From contig NZ_VLLG01000002.1 in assembly GCF_007830125.1 (NCBI RefSeq), forward strand, positions 1,992,550 to 2,056,549: a DNA stretch of 64,000 nucleotides. The letters run 5' to 3'. Source of the DNA: Chitinophaga japonensis. GTDB taxonomy: Bacteria > Bacteroidota > Bacteroidia > Chitinophagales > Chitinophagaceae. Shown here in pieces: positions 7,407 to 16,204 of this stretch (positions are counted from its first letter, which is position 1; every line of letters begins with the position of its first letter). Under the pieces are notes generated by a model. The model worked only from the letters and a program-made list of their open reading frames with translations, was not told where the DNA came from and searched no databases. A program made the translations under genes and the position numbers.

Positions 7407-9308
7407 GTGACCACACCCGTCTCCATACTACGCCAATACTGGGGCCATACCCAATTCCGTCCTCTGCAGGAGGAGATCATCCAATCCATACTGGCCGGCA
7501 AAGACACGCTGGCATTAATGCCCACCGGCGGCGGTAAATCCATCTGCTTCCAGGTACCGGCCCTGATGCGGGAAGGCCTGTGCCTGGTAGTGACCCCGCT
7601 GATAGCGCTCATGCGCGACCAGGTAGCCAACCTGCAGAAGCGTGGCATTGCGGCGGCGGCCATTTATGCGGGGCTGACCATCCGGGAAGTGGAGCAATTG
7701 CTGGAAAGTGCGCGGCGGGGAAAATATAAATTCCTGTACGTATCGCCGGAAAGGTTGCAGAGCCGCCGTTTCCTGGAGTATTGCGACGGAATGCCCGTGA
7801 GCCTGCTGGCGGTGGATGAAGCCCACTGCATATCCCAGTGGGGCTATGATTTCCGGCCGGCCTACCTGCAGATCGCCGATATTCGCAGCCATTTTCCACA
7901 GGCCCCGGTGCTGGCGCTGACCGCCACGGCCACCGCCCGGGTGCAGGCAGATATTTGCGACAAACTGGCCATGCGCCAGGCGGCGGTATTTACCCGCAGC
8001 TTTGTGCGCGCCAATCTTTCCTACAGCGTAATAGCGGAAGACAACCGGCCCGAAAAGCTGAAGCATATCCTGGACCGGGTGCCGGGCAGCGCCATTGTGT
8101 ACTGCCGTAATCGCCGGCGTACAAAGCAGGTAGCGGAGCTGCTGCAGTTGCAGGGTATCCGGGCAGACTATTATCACGCCGGCCTGCCTCCTGAAGAAAG
8201 GACGGCCCGGCAGGAAGCCTGGATCAGCGGCCAGGTACGCGTAATAGTATGCACCAACGCCTTTGGCATGGGCATAGACAAGCCGGATGTAAGGGTGGTG
8301 ATACACCACGACGTGCCGGAGAGCCCGGAAGCCTATTACCAGGAAGCCGGCCGCGCCGGCCGGGATGAGCAGAAGGCCTATGCCGTGCTCCTGTACAGCG
8401 AACCGGAGCTGCAGGACCTGCGCGACCGGGTGCCGCTGCAGTTTCCCACCCTGCCGGAAATCAAGCATGTGTACCAGTGCATCGTTAACTACCTGCAGGT
8501 GCCGGTGGGCAGCGCGGAAGGCCTGTACTATGATTTTGATATCAACTCCTTTGTCAAACAGTTCCAGTTGCATATTACGGTGGCTTACAGCGCCATCCAC
8601 ATCATGGAGCAGGAGGGCATCCTGCAGTTGAGCGAGAGCGTATACCTGCCTTCCAGGGCCATGTTCATCGTCAATAAAGAGACCCTGTACGCCGTAGAAG
8701 CGGCGCAGCCGGCACTGGAGCCTTTAATGAAAACCCTGCTGCGCACCTACGAAGGGATATTTGACAATGAGGTGCGCATCTTTGAAAAGCAGTTGGGCCG
8801 CATCCTGCGCCTCAGCGTGGAGCAGGTAACGGAGCAGTTGCAGCAACTGCACCAGCGCGGCATTATACGCTACCGGCCCCGGAAGGACGAGCCGCAGTTG
8901 TGTTTCTTACAGGAACGGCTGCAGGCGCAGCACCTGCGTATTAACATGGAACAGGTGAACGAACGGAAACGAGCCTACGAAGAAAGGCTGGAAGCTATGA
9001 TCCGCTACATCCGCAACACGGATACCTGCCGCACGCAATCCCTGGTAGCCTACTTTGGAGAGCAAACGGCCGCCGCCTGCGGTATTTGCGATATCTGCGC
9101 AAAGAACAGGACCGCCCCGCTGAACGGGCCGGAATTTGAGCGGATAGCCGGCATGGTGGCGCAGCAACTGCAACAGCCTATGAGCCTGCCGGCATTGCTG
9201 CAGCAGTTGCCCGGCGTCCGGGAGGACCGCCTGCTGGATGTGCTGCAGTTCCTGGTCTCGGAAGAAAAAGTGATACGTGATAAGGATGGAACCCTGAGAA
9301 GGGGCTGA
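7407..9308 (+). CDS. recQ: RecQ family ATP-dependent DNA helicase
   Basis: A superfamily 2 3'-5' DNA helicase for recombination repair. The 633-residue protein has Walker A MPTGGGKS at about residues 38-45, the DEAHC box with the RecQ-specific aromatic loop ISQWGYDFRPAY, helicase C-terminal motifs FGMGIDKPDVR and QEAGRAGRD, and a zinc-binding cluster of four cysteines near residues 538-566 (one CRTQS, then CGICDIC). A winged-helix region is expected before the C-terminus; no HRDC domain is evident, so it is a shorter RecQ type. The start is GTG at 7407, since no in-frame ATG precedes the helicase core. It begins 32 bases after the metal ATPase. Confidence 0.92.
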   Translation: MTTPVSILRQYWGHTQFRPLQEEIIQSILAGKDTLALMPTGGGKSICFQVPALMREGLCLVVTPLIALMRDQVANLQKRGIAAAAIYAGLTIREVEQLLESARRGKYKFLYVSPERLQSRRFLEYCDGMPVSLLAVDEAHCISQWGYDFRPAYLQIADIRSHFPQAPVLALTATATARVQADICDKLAMRQAAVFTRSFVRANLSYSVIAEDNRPEKLKHILDRVPGSAIVYCRNRRRTKQVAELLQLQGIRADYYHAGLPPEERTARQEAWISGQVRVIVCTNAFGMGIDKPDVRVVIHHDVPESPEAYYQEAGRAGRDEQKAYAVLLYSEPELQDLRDRVPLQFPTLPEIKHVYQCIVNYLQVPVGSAEGLYYDFDINSFVKQFQLHITVAYSAIHIMEQEGILQLSESVYLPSRAMFIVNKETLYAVEAAQPALEPLMKTLLRTYEGIFDNEVRIFEKQLGRILRLSVEQVTEQLQQLHQRGIIRYRPRKDEPQLCFLQERLQAQHLRINMEQVNERKRAYEERLEAMIRYIRNTDTCRTQSLVAYFGEQTAAACGICDICAKNRTAPLNGPEFERIAGMVAQQLQQPMSLPALLQQLPGVREDRLLDVLQFLVSEEKVIRDKDGTLRRG

Positions 9309-10355
9309 TTACAGGTCTACTACCTTTCTTTCCTTACTGCTTCTGAATGCCGCTTCTATCACCTGGATAATGCGTAATCCATCCGCTGCCGGTACCGGGT
9401 TGTCTGCACCATTTACCAATGCATCATAAATTCCCTGGTAGTATTCCATGTAGTTGCCGTTGGGTGAGGGGAGGTACTGCTTCAGCACCTTGCCGTCCTT
9501 TTCCGTATGCAGCAGGCCCCATTCATAAGGCGCTTCTGCGCCCCAGTCCGGCGTGCCGGGCAGCAGCCCTTTTTGCAGCATGGCTTCCTGTACATCGGAT
9601 TTGGTTTTGATAAAAGAGCCAATGCGCCCATGGATCTGGTAGGAGGGCAGGGGCTCCCTTACCAGGTAGCTGCATTTGAGTCGCACCCTTAGCTGATCAT
9701 AATACAGCACCAGCTCAAAGTAATCATCCACAACGGAGTCCCGGCGGATGACACGGATATCGGCCCAAAGGCTTTTGGGCATGCCAAACAGCAGCAGGGC
9801 CTGGTCTATGATATGTGCGCCCAGGTCGTACAGGGAGCCGGTGCCGGGGTTGGCTACTTCCTTGTGTTTTTTATAGCTCAGCTCTTCTTTAAAACGGTCA
9901 TAATGGATCTCCGCTTCCAGGATATCGCCCAGCAAACCGGAGCTTACTATTTCCCGGGTGATCTTGTAATCGCTGTCATAGCGCCGGTTCTGGTATACGC
10001 TGAGAAATAATCCCTTCTCCTTTGCCAATGCTGCCAGCTCCACACCTTCCGCGGCGGTAACGGTGAACGGTTTTTCCACGATCACGTGCTTGCCGGCTTC
10101 CAGGGCGGCTTTGGCGTAACCATAGTGGGTATAGTTGGGAGTATTGACCACGATCAGCTCCAGGGAAGCATCCTTCAGCATGTCCTCCACGCTCGTATAT
10201 ACCTTTACGTTAGGATATTGCTGCTGCGCCAGGTGCTTGCTTCTTTCCACTACTGCGGTAAATTCAAACCCGGCATGCACATGCAGAAAGGGAACGTGGA
10301 ATATCTGTCCTGACATGCCATAGGAACAAACGCCTGTTTTGATGATCCTGTCCAT
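9309..10355 (-). CDS. Gfo/Idh/MocA family NAD(P)-dependent oxidoreductase
   Basis: A 348-residue sugar- or inositol-type dehydrogenase. The N-terminal Rossmann domain contains GVCSYGMSGQIFHVPFL in the nucleotide-binding position, followed by VNTPNYTHYGYAKAALEAG and the family motif EKPFTVTAAEG with the catalytic-site lysine. The C-terminal alpha/beta domain has GSLYDLGAHIIDQAL, matching the usual GxxxDxGxHxxD pattern. The substrate cannot be read from sequence. It is convergent with recQ; their ends abut without a gap. No signal peptide is present, so it is cytoplasmic. Confidence 0.9.
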   Translation of the reverse strand: MDRIIKTGVCSYGMSGQIFHVPFLHVHAGFEFTAVVERSKHLAQQQYPNVKVYTSVEDMLKDASLELIVVNTPNYTHYGYAKAALEAGKHVIVEKPFTVTAAEGVELAALAKEKGLFLSVYQNRRYDSDYKITREIVSSGLLGDILEAEIHYDRFKEELSYKKHKEVANPGTGSLYDLGAHIIDQALLLFGMPKSLWADIRVIRRDSVVDDYFELVLYYDQLRVRLKCSYLVREPLPSYQIHGRIGSFIKTKSDVQEAMLQKGLLPGTPDWGAEAPYEWGLLHTEKDGKVLKQYLPSPNGNYMEYYQGIYDALVNGADNPVPAADGLRIIQVIEAAFRSSKERKVVDL

Positions 10356-10467
10356 AATACTGTAAATGATTTAGTGCTGTTGATCAAATGGGTTTTGTTG
10401 CTTTCGTTCCGTAAGATATAACGGCAGTATCGTAAATGCAAGTACGGGCAGCGCGGTTATGAACGCG

Positions 10468-12018
10468 CTAAAACCAACTGCTCTTTTTCCGGCTCCTGCC
10501 GCCCAGGCCCAACGCGCCCAGCAGGCTGCGGGTAAGGGTGCTGGCGGCGGTGCGGGCTACCTGCCTGGCTACCGGGCTGTCCAGCACGCTTTCCAGGATG
10601 CCTTTTTCTTCTTTCTGCCGGCCTCTTTTGGCGGACGCAGGTTCCGCTGCAGATCTTTCCGCGGCTTCGTTCAGCTTTTCCGTGAGCATTTCATAAGCGC
10701 TTTCACTGTCTATCTCCTGGTTGTACTTCCGGGCCAGTCGGGAATTACTGAGCACGTCATTCATCTCCGCATCTGTCAGCACATCCATGCGGGAGCGGGG
10801 AGAGGTAAGCATGGTAGCAGCCAGCGGGGTGGGAATGCCTTTTTCATTCAGGCAGGTAATGAGCGCTTCTCCGATGCCGATCTGCGTGAGCAGCTCATCG
10901 GTTTTATAGAAATCGGAGAGGGGATAGTTCTCCGCCGTTTGTTTAATGGTCTTGCGGTCTTTTGCGGTAAAGGCGCGCAGGGCATGCTGCACTTTTAAGC
11001 CCAGTTGCCCCAGCACGGAGGCGGGTACATCCATCGGGTTTTGCGTGCAGAAGAAAATACCGACGCCCTTGGAGCGTATCAGCTTTACAATGGTCTCTAT
11101 CTGCTGCAGCAGGGCGTCGTTGGCTTCCTGGAAAATAAGATGGGCCTCGTCAATGAACATTACCAGCTTGGGCTTGTCCATATCGCCTTCTTCCGGGAGG
11201 GTGGCGTAGAGCTCGGCCAGCAGACTTAGCATGAAGGTAGAGAACAGTTTGGGTCGGTCCTGCAGATCCGTTACCCGCACGATAGAGATCATGCCGCGCC
11301 CGTCGTCGCTGATGCGCAGCAGGTCGTCCACCTCGAAGGATTTTTCGCCAAAGAAGAGGCCGGCGCCCTGTTGCTCCAGCTCGATCACTTTCCGCAGGAT
11401 GGTGCCGGCGGAAGTGGTGGATATTTTGCCGTAATCCTTTTCCAGTTCCGCTTTGCCTTCAGCGCTCACATATTGCAATACTTTTTTGAAATCTTTCAGG
11501 TCCAGCAGGGGCAGCCGGCTGTCATCGCAGTATTTGAATATCATGGCTACCAGCCCGGACTGCGTATCGTTCAGCTCCAGTATTTTGGACAGCAGCACCG
11601 GCCCGAACTCGCTCACGGTAGCGCGTAAACGTACGCCTTTATCCTGGCTGAGGGACAGCAGCTCCACCGGGTAGGCGGCGGGCTTCCACTCACTGCCGAT
11701 CTGCTGGTAGCGTTCCGCTATCTTGCTGTTGGCGCTGCCTGCTGCTGCTATGCCGCTCAGGTCGCCTTTTATATCCATCAGCAGCACGGGTACACTGGCA
11801 TCGCTCAGCCCTTCGGCTATGATCTGCAGCGTTTTGGTTTTACCGGTGCCGGTAGCCCCGGCAATAAGCCCATGCCTGTTCAGCGTTTTCAGGGGCAGCG
11901 CTACATCCGCACCGGCCACCACCTCGCCATCCAGCATGGCGCAGCCCAGTTTAAAATGTTCGCCTTTAAAGGTATAACCCTCCTTAATGCACTCCAGGAA
12001 ACTTGCTGTATTTGCCAT
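10468..12018 (-). CDS. HerA-like/DUF853 ATPase (YjgR family)
   Basis: A 516-residue protein of the helicase HerA-like C-terminal (DUF853, YjgR) family. Walker A is GATGTGKTKT at residues 53-62 and a Walker B-like VMFIDEAHLIF lies in the middle, followed by STFMLSLLAELYATLP and FFCTQNPMDVPASVLGQLG. These are hallmarks of FtsK/HerA-type P-loop ATPases. The last 100 residues are charged and rich in Ala and Glu and end in a basic GGRSRKKSSWF tail. The cellular role of this family is not established. It is a single gene between the oxidoreductase and a GroES-like gene. Confidence 0.9.
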   Translation of the reverse strand: MANTASFLECIKEGYTFKGEHFKLGCAMLDGEVVAGADVALPLKTLNRHGLIAGATGTGKTKTLQIIAEGLSDASVPVLLMDIKGDLSGIAAAGSANSKIAERYQQIGSEWKPAAYPVELLSLSQDKGVRLRATVSEFGPVLLSKILELNDTQSGLVAMIFKYCDDSRLPLLDLKDFKKVLQYVSAEGKAELEKDYGKISTTSAGTILRKVIELEQQGAGLFFGEKSFEVDDLLRISDDGRGMISIVRVTDLQDRPKLFSTFMLSLLAELYATLPEEGDMDKPKLVMFIDEAHLIFQEANDALLQQIETIVKLIRSKGVGIFFCTQNPMDVPASVLGQLGLKVQHALRAFTAKDRKTIKQTAENYPLSDFYKTDELLTQIGIGEALITCLNEKGIPTPLAATMLTSPRSRMDVLTDAEMNDVLSNSRLARKYNQEIDSESAYEMLTEKLNEAAERSAAEPASAKRGRQKEEKGILESVLDSPVARQVARTAASTLTRSLLGALGLGGRSRKKSSWF

Positions 12019-12084
12019 GACATCAAAATTTTTTTTGAAGATAGCGCAAATTTTTTTGCAGTGCTCGCCGGAGGAATAGCGGGA

Positions 12085-12465
12085 TTACAGTTCTTCTTCT
12101 CTTTCCAGCATTAAGATGGCGCCCTGGGGCACGATAAAGTACTTTTCTCCCTGGTATACGATCTCTGTAGAGCCGCTGAGCAGGAAAATGGCCAGGTCGC
12201 CTTCCCGCGCCTGCAGGGGAATATATTTCACTTTTTCCTCTTCCGGTTTCCAGGCTTCGGTCTCTTCCGCGGGTATAGGAATGGCATAGCCCGGGCCGGT
12301 TTTTATCACGTAGCCCTGCTGTACCTTTTCCCGTTCCTGCACGCCCGGCGGCAGGTATAACCCGGAATCCGTACGCTCATTGGGTTTGGTGGGTTTTATC
12401 AGCACCCGGTCGCCTACTACGATCAGTTTCTTCAATTTATTATCAGGTGTAAGATGAATAGACAT
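12085..12465 (-). CDS. GroES-like (Cpn10 fold) co-chaperone family protein
   Basis: A 126-residue protein with Cpn10 signatures: VVGDRVLIKPTKPNERTDSGLYLP near the N-terminus (corresponding to the GroES RVLVKP motif), GYVIKTGPG in the middle and a final FIVPQGAILMLE. It is about 30 residues longer than canonical GroES, with an inserted acidic stretch (PAEETEAWKPEEEK). No groEL is adjacent. It may therefore be a divergent paralogue rather than the main GroES. The ATG at 12465 is preferred to one at 12507, because a purine-rich AAGGAG sits 8-13 bases before it and the family N-terminus begins there. Confidence 0.8.
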   Translation of the reverse strand: MSIHLTPDNKLKKLIVVGDRVLIKPTKPNERTDSGLYLPPGVQEREKVQQGYVIKTGPGYAIPIPAEETEAWKPEEEKVKYIPLQAREGDLAIFLLSGSTEIVYQGEKYFIVPQGAILMLEREEEL

Positions 12466-12557
12466 AATGATCAGCTCCTTTTTCGGGGAGGATACATCAA
12501 AATACATGCAGGGAGCGTGGGAAATGTCATTCTGTCAGATCGGGCGGGACCGTGTTA

Positions 12558-13397
12558 TCATACGTCCTTCAGGGCAAATATTTCTCCCGCACGGATGCCT
12601 TTTTCTGTCTGCTGCAGGGTGCAGCATTCCACTGTAGGGTCATGCTCAAAGAAAAGGATGTAGCGGTTGTTAAGCGCTTCCTGTAAAAAGTGCTTTTTTT
12701 CCTGCAGGGTGGTCAGCGGAAACATATCGTAAGCCATTACATAGGGAATGGGCAGGTGGCCCAGGGAAGGCAGCAGGTCTGCCATAAACACCAGCGTATG
12801 GTCTTTATACCGGATCTGCGGCAGCATCATGGCGTCCGTGTGCCCGTTTACGAAGCGGATGGACATATTCTCCGTAAAAGCCACGCCTTCCTGCCGGTCT
12901 ATGAACTGCAACTGCCCGCTTTCCTGTATGGGCAGGATGTTCTCTTTCAGGAAGGAGGCTTTTTCCCGGTCATTGGGCTGGGTAGCCCATTGCCAGTGCT
13001 CCCGGTTGCTCCAGTATACGGCGTTTTTAAATGCGGGCACCAGCCTGTCGCCCTCGCGCACAATGCTGCCGCCGCAGTGGTCAAAGTGCAGGTGGGTCAG
13101 GAATACGTCGGTAATATCATCCCGGTGAAAGCCGTGCGCCGCCAGTGATTTGTCCAGCGTGGCATCCCCGTGTAAATAGTAATAGCTGAAAAATTTCGCG
13201 TCCTGCTTGTTGCCGATGCCGTTGTCCACCAGTATCAGCCGTTTGCCGTCGGCTATCAGCAGGCAGCGCATGGCCCAGGTGCACATATTGTTATCATCGG
13301 CGGGGTTCAGTTTTTGCCAGATGCTTTTGGGTACTACGCCGAACATGGCGCCGCCGTCCAGTTTGAAAAAGCCCGTATCTATAGTATGAAGCTCCAT
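12558..13397 (-). CDS. MBL-fold metallo-hydrolase, lactonase-like
   Basis: A 279-residue metallo-beta-lactamase fold hydrolase. The dinuclear metal motif is THLHFDHCGGS (HxHxDH), followed by a later histidine in NGHTDAMMLPQI and a final histidine near FFEHDPTVECC. The layout resembles N-acyl homoserine lactonases and related exo-lactonases (AiiA/AttM type), but the substrate is not proven by sequence. No signal peptide is present. The start codon abuts a heptamer repeat array (13397-13424), so its whole leader is repeat sequence without a Shine-Dalgarno motif. Confidence 0.85.
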   Translation of the reverse strand: MELHTIDTGFFKLDGGAMFGVVPKSIWQKLNPADDNNMCTWAMRCLLIADGKRLILVDNGIGNKQDAKFFSYYYLHGDATLDKSLAAHGFHRDDITDVFLTHLHFDHCGGSIVREGDRLVPAFKNAVYWSNREHWQWATQPNDREKASFLKENILPIQESGQLQFIDRQEGVAFTENMSIRFVNGHTDAMMLPQIRYKDHTLVFMADLLPSLGHLPIPYVMAYDMFPLTTLQEKKHFLQEALNNRYILFFEHDPTVECCTLQQTEKGIRAGEIFALKDV

Positions 13398-13504
13398 GAA
13401 GTAAGAAGTATGATGTATGATGTGTAATAAGTATTTAAAATTACAGCAAAATTCCTACATCTTGCTTCATATCTCTTACATCGTACTTCCTGCTTCCATC
13501 TTCT
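13397..13504. repeat. Heptamer array site A: inverted pair, consensus NGAWGTA
   Basis: The left arm (13397-13424) has four head-to-tail 7-mers on the plus strand: TGAAGTA, AGAAGTA, TGATGTA, TGATGTG. A 31-base spacer follows. The right arm (13456-13504) has seven 7-mers in perfect phase on the minus strand: AGAAGAT, GGAAGCA, GGAAGTA, CGATGTA, AGAGATA, TGAAGCA, AGATGTA. The arms are inverted, so a transcript could fold into a long imperfect hairpin. The right arm overlaps the MFS gene end and supplies its stop codon; the left arm touches the start codon of the MBL gene. Confidence 0.75.
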
Positions 13505-14777
13505 TACTCTTCAGCAGTGCTGAAATGATCCATGCCAGCCCGATGGCAAAGAATAACATCAATGCCAGCACGGAGTTGCGCATGCTGCCGGTCAGCTCCT
13601 CAATATAGCCGAAGCTGAACATGCCTACTACAATGGCCAGCTTTTCCGTTACGTCATAATAGCTGAAGAAGGAGGTGGTATCTTCCGTTTCGGGCATCAG
13701 TTTGGCGTAGGTGGAGCGGCTCAGGGACTGTACGCCGCCCATGACCAGCCCTACCACGGCGGCCAGTATGTAAAAGTCCATGGCGGTCTGCATCCGGTAG
13801 CCGGCTATGCAGATGCCCAGCCATACTATTATAACGCCTATCAGTACACGTAAGTTGCCAAACCTGCCGGACAGCCGGGCAATGCCCCAGGCGCCCAGCA
13901 CCGCTACCAGTTGTATCACCACTACGGCTATGATCAGGTTGGTGGAAGGCAGGTTCAGCTCCTTGCTGCCAAAAAGCGTAGCGGCCAGCATAACGGTTTG
14001 CACGCCCATGCTGAAAAAGAAGAAGCCGCGCAGGAACCTTTTCAGCACCGGCATTACGCGTACCTGCGCATATACTTTCCGCAGCTCCGCAAAGCCTTCT
14101 GTAAAAGCGCTGGCATAGTGCGTTTGCACGGTGGCTTTGGACGCCGGTAAGCGGCTGAGGCTGAACAGCGCAAAGCCCAGCCACCAGATGCCCACCAGCA
14201 GGAAGGTAACCCTTACAGGGGCGGTGCCGCTCAGCCCGAAAGGCTCCAGGGCCACCAGCGCAAACCCTACCAGTTGCAGGATCACGCTGCCAATGTAACC
14301 CAGGGCAAAGCCTTTGGCGCTGATACGGTCGCGGTCTTCCGGCGCCGCTATTTCCGGTAGGTAGGAGTTGTAGAACACCAGCCCGCCGCAGTAGCCTACG
14401 GTGGCCAGCAGGAAGCACAGCGTGCCGTACTCCACGTTGCTGCCGTAAAACCAGAACAGGCTGCAGCAGGAAATGCTGCCCAGCAGCGTAAAGGCCAGCA
14501 GGAAACGTTTTTTGTTGCCCCGCGTATCCGCTATGGAGGAGAGGATGGGGGAGAGCAGCGCTATCAGCAGGTAGGCCGCCGCAGAAGCATAGTCATATAA
14601 GGCGGAGTTCACGAACTGCACGCCAAAGAAGGGGATCAGCTCGCCTCTGAAATAGTCTTTGGTAACTTCTGTGAAGTAAATAGGGAAAAAGGTAGTGGTG
14701 ATCACCAGGTTGTACACCGAGTTGGCCCAGTCGTACATGGCCCACCCGTTGATGACTTTTTTGCCGGCAGTTTTCAT
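13476..14777 (-). CDS. MFS transporter (UMF1/Atg22-like family)
   Basis: A 433-residue permease with about twelve hydrophobic segments. The N-terminus INGWAMYDWANSVYNLVI is diagnostic of the UMF1 (Atg22-like) branch of the major facilitator superfamily, as is a VFYNSYLPEIA motif near residue 140. The transported substrate of bacterial members is unknown. The last nine or so residues, including MEAGSTM and the stop, are encoded by the heptamer array at 13456-13504, so the natural C-terminus may have been replaced. It lies 21 bases after the ABC ATPase gene and probably belongs to the end of the lipid A operon transcript. Confidence 0.88.
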   Translation of the reverse strand: MKTAGKKVINGWAMYDWANSVYNLVITTTFFPIYFTEVTKDYFRGELIPFFGVQFVNSALYDYASAAAYLLIALLSPILSSIADTRGNKKRFLLAFTLLGSISCCSLFWFYGSNVEYGTLCFLLATVGYCGGLVFYNSYLPEIAAPEDRDRISAKGFALGYIGSVILQLVGFALVALEPFGLSGTAPVRVTFLLVGIWWLGFALFSLSRLPASKATVQTHYASAFTEGFAELRKVYAQVRVMPVLKRFLRGFFFFSMGVQTVMLAATLFGSKELNLPSTNLIIAVVVIQLVAVLGAWGIARLSGRFGNLRVLIGVIIVWLGICIAGYRMQTAMDFYILAAVVGLVMGGVQSLSRSTYAKLMPETEDTTSFFSYYDVTEKLAIVVGMFSFGYIEELTGSMRNSVLALMLFFAIGLAWIISALLKSKKMEAGSTM

Positions 14778-14798
14778 GATGAAAAATATTTTTCCTTT

Positions 14799-15416
14799 TT
14801 ACTTATAATCAACTATGTTGATCCGCTCCGGGCACATATAATACTCCTGTTCGTCATTGGAGCTGACGATCAGCAGCCGGTTGCCGCAGTGGGCCTCGAT
14901 GAGCTGCTGGTACAGTTGCACGCCGGCAGCATCCAGGTTGGTACAGGGCTCGTCCAGCAACAGCACAGGTACATCGGAAAAAATGGACAGGGCCAGCTTG
15001 ATACGCTGTTTCATACCGGAGGAAAAATAGCGGATCTGCTTGTGCATGGCATGCTCCAACCCCGCTATACCAGCTATTTCCCGGGCAGTGAAACCTGGCA
15101 GGAAGGATTTGAACTGTAAATGGAACTGTATGCTTTCCGCCAGGGTAAACTCCTCTACCAGCTCCAGGTAGGGAGCCGCAATAGCGCAATAGCGGAAAAA
15201 CGCATCGGGCTCGATGGGCTTTTCCGCTATGCTATAGTTAACGGTACCTTCATTGTGATGCAGGTGCCCGCTGATAACCTGTAATAAGGTGGATTTTCCA
15301 GATCCGTTAGGGCCCAGTATGGCATAGCGTCCGCCTTCCTGGAAAGTGAACGAGATACGGCGGAAGATCCAGTCGTAGTTAAAACGCTTGCCTGCCTGGT
15401 TAAGCGAGATCGTCAT
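14799..15416 (-). CDS. ABC transporter ATP-binding protein, orphan
   Basis: A 205-residue ATPase with Walker A GPNGSGKST (residues 35-43), an LSGGQ-like signature written FSSGMKQRIKLALS, and Walker B PVLLLDEPCTNLD. It is close to CcmA-type or short export ATPases. No permease gene lies beside it. Its start overlaps the 3' end of lpxA by 17 bases, so translation is coupled to lipid A synthesis. The cargo is unknown; the context suggests envelope biogenesis, but this is inference. Confidence 0.9.
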   Translation of the reverse strand: MTISLNQAGKRFNYDWIFRRISFTFQEGGRYAILGPNGSGKSTLLQVISGHLHHNEGTVNYSIAEKPIEPDAFFRYCAIAAPYLELVEEFTLAESIQFHLQFKSFLPGFTAREIAGIAGLEHAMHKQIRYFSSGMKQRIKLALSIFSDVPVLLLDEPCTNLDAAGVQLYQQLIEAHCGNRLLIVSSNDEQEYYMCPERINIVDYK

Positions 15417-16200
15417 TGTTACGGGTGGTATATCCTTTCATCACACCCCGGCCGGACTCACGGATAAAGGAAAGGATCTCGTCACGCTCGTCAGTAGCCG
15501 GAAATTCCGCTTCAATGATACTGATCGCTTTGGACACGTTGTAGCCTTTCACAAATATCACGCGGTAAATGTCCAGGATGTGATTGATCTTGTCAATAGA
15601 GAAGCCGCGGCGCTTGAGCCCGATGGAATTGACGCCCACGTAGGAGAGGGGCTCACGGGCGGCTTTTACATAGGGCGGCACATCCTTGCGCACCAGCGAG
15701 CCGCCGGTTACAAAGGCGTGGTCGCCTATTTTACAGAACTGGTGTACGGCCACCATACCGGCCAGCACCACATGGTTGCCAACGGTGATGTGACCCGCCA
15801 GGGTGGTATTGTTGGAGAAAATACAGTGATCGCCTACTTCGCAGTCATGCGCAATATGGCAGTAGGCCATGATCAGGCAGTTGTTGCCGATCACGGTCTT
15901 CCAGCGGTCCCTGGTGCCACGGTTGATAGTCACGAACTCGCGGATGGTGGTGTTATCGCCTATTTCCACAGTGGTGTCCTCACCCGCAAATTTCAGGTCC
16001 TGCGGAATGGCGGAAATAACAGATCCCGGGAATATGCGGCAGTTCTTGCCGATACGGGCGCCTTCCATGATAGTAACGTTGGAGCCTATCCAGGTACCTT
16101 CCCCTATTTCTACGTTCTTATGTATAACGGTGAACGGATCAATTTTTACATTAGGCGCCACTTTGGCGTCGGGATGAATGTACGTTAGCGGGTGGATCAT
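15400..16200 (-). CDS. lpxA: Acyl-ACP--UDP-N-acetylglucosamine O-acyltransferase LpxA
   Basis: LpxA catalyses the first step of lipid A synthesis, adding a 3-hydroxyacyl chain to UDP-GlcNAc in the cytoplasm. The 266-residue length is typical. A left-handed beta-helix of hexapeptide repeats covers about residues 8-185 (IGSNVTIMEGARIGKN, VGNHVVLAGMVAVHQF), and a helical C-terminal domain follows. The catalytic histidine lies in the MAYCHIAHDCEVG segment. It follows lpxC/fabZ after 4 bases and is overlapped by an ABC ATPase gene. Confidence 0.96.
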   Translation of the reverse strand: MIHPLTYIHPDAKVAPNVKIDPFTVIHKNVEIGEGTWIGSNVTIMEGARIGKNCRIFPGSVISAIPQDLKFAGEDTTVEIGDNTTIREFVTINRGTRDRWKTVIGNNCLIMAYCHIAHDCEVGDHCIFSNNTTLAGHITVGNHVVLAGMVAVHQFCKIGDHAFVTGGSLVRKDVPPYVKAAREPLSYVGVNSIGLKRRGFSIDKINHILDIYRVIFVKGYNVSKAISIIEAEFPATDERDEILSFIRESGRGVMKGYTTRNNDDLA

Positions 16201-16204
16201 GCTG

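Noticed and set aside
13397..13504. CRISPR array
   Set aside because: The repeats are 7 bases, contiguous and without unique spacers, and occur as inverted arms; no cas genes are nearby.
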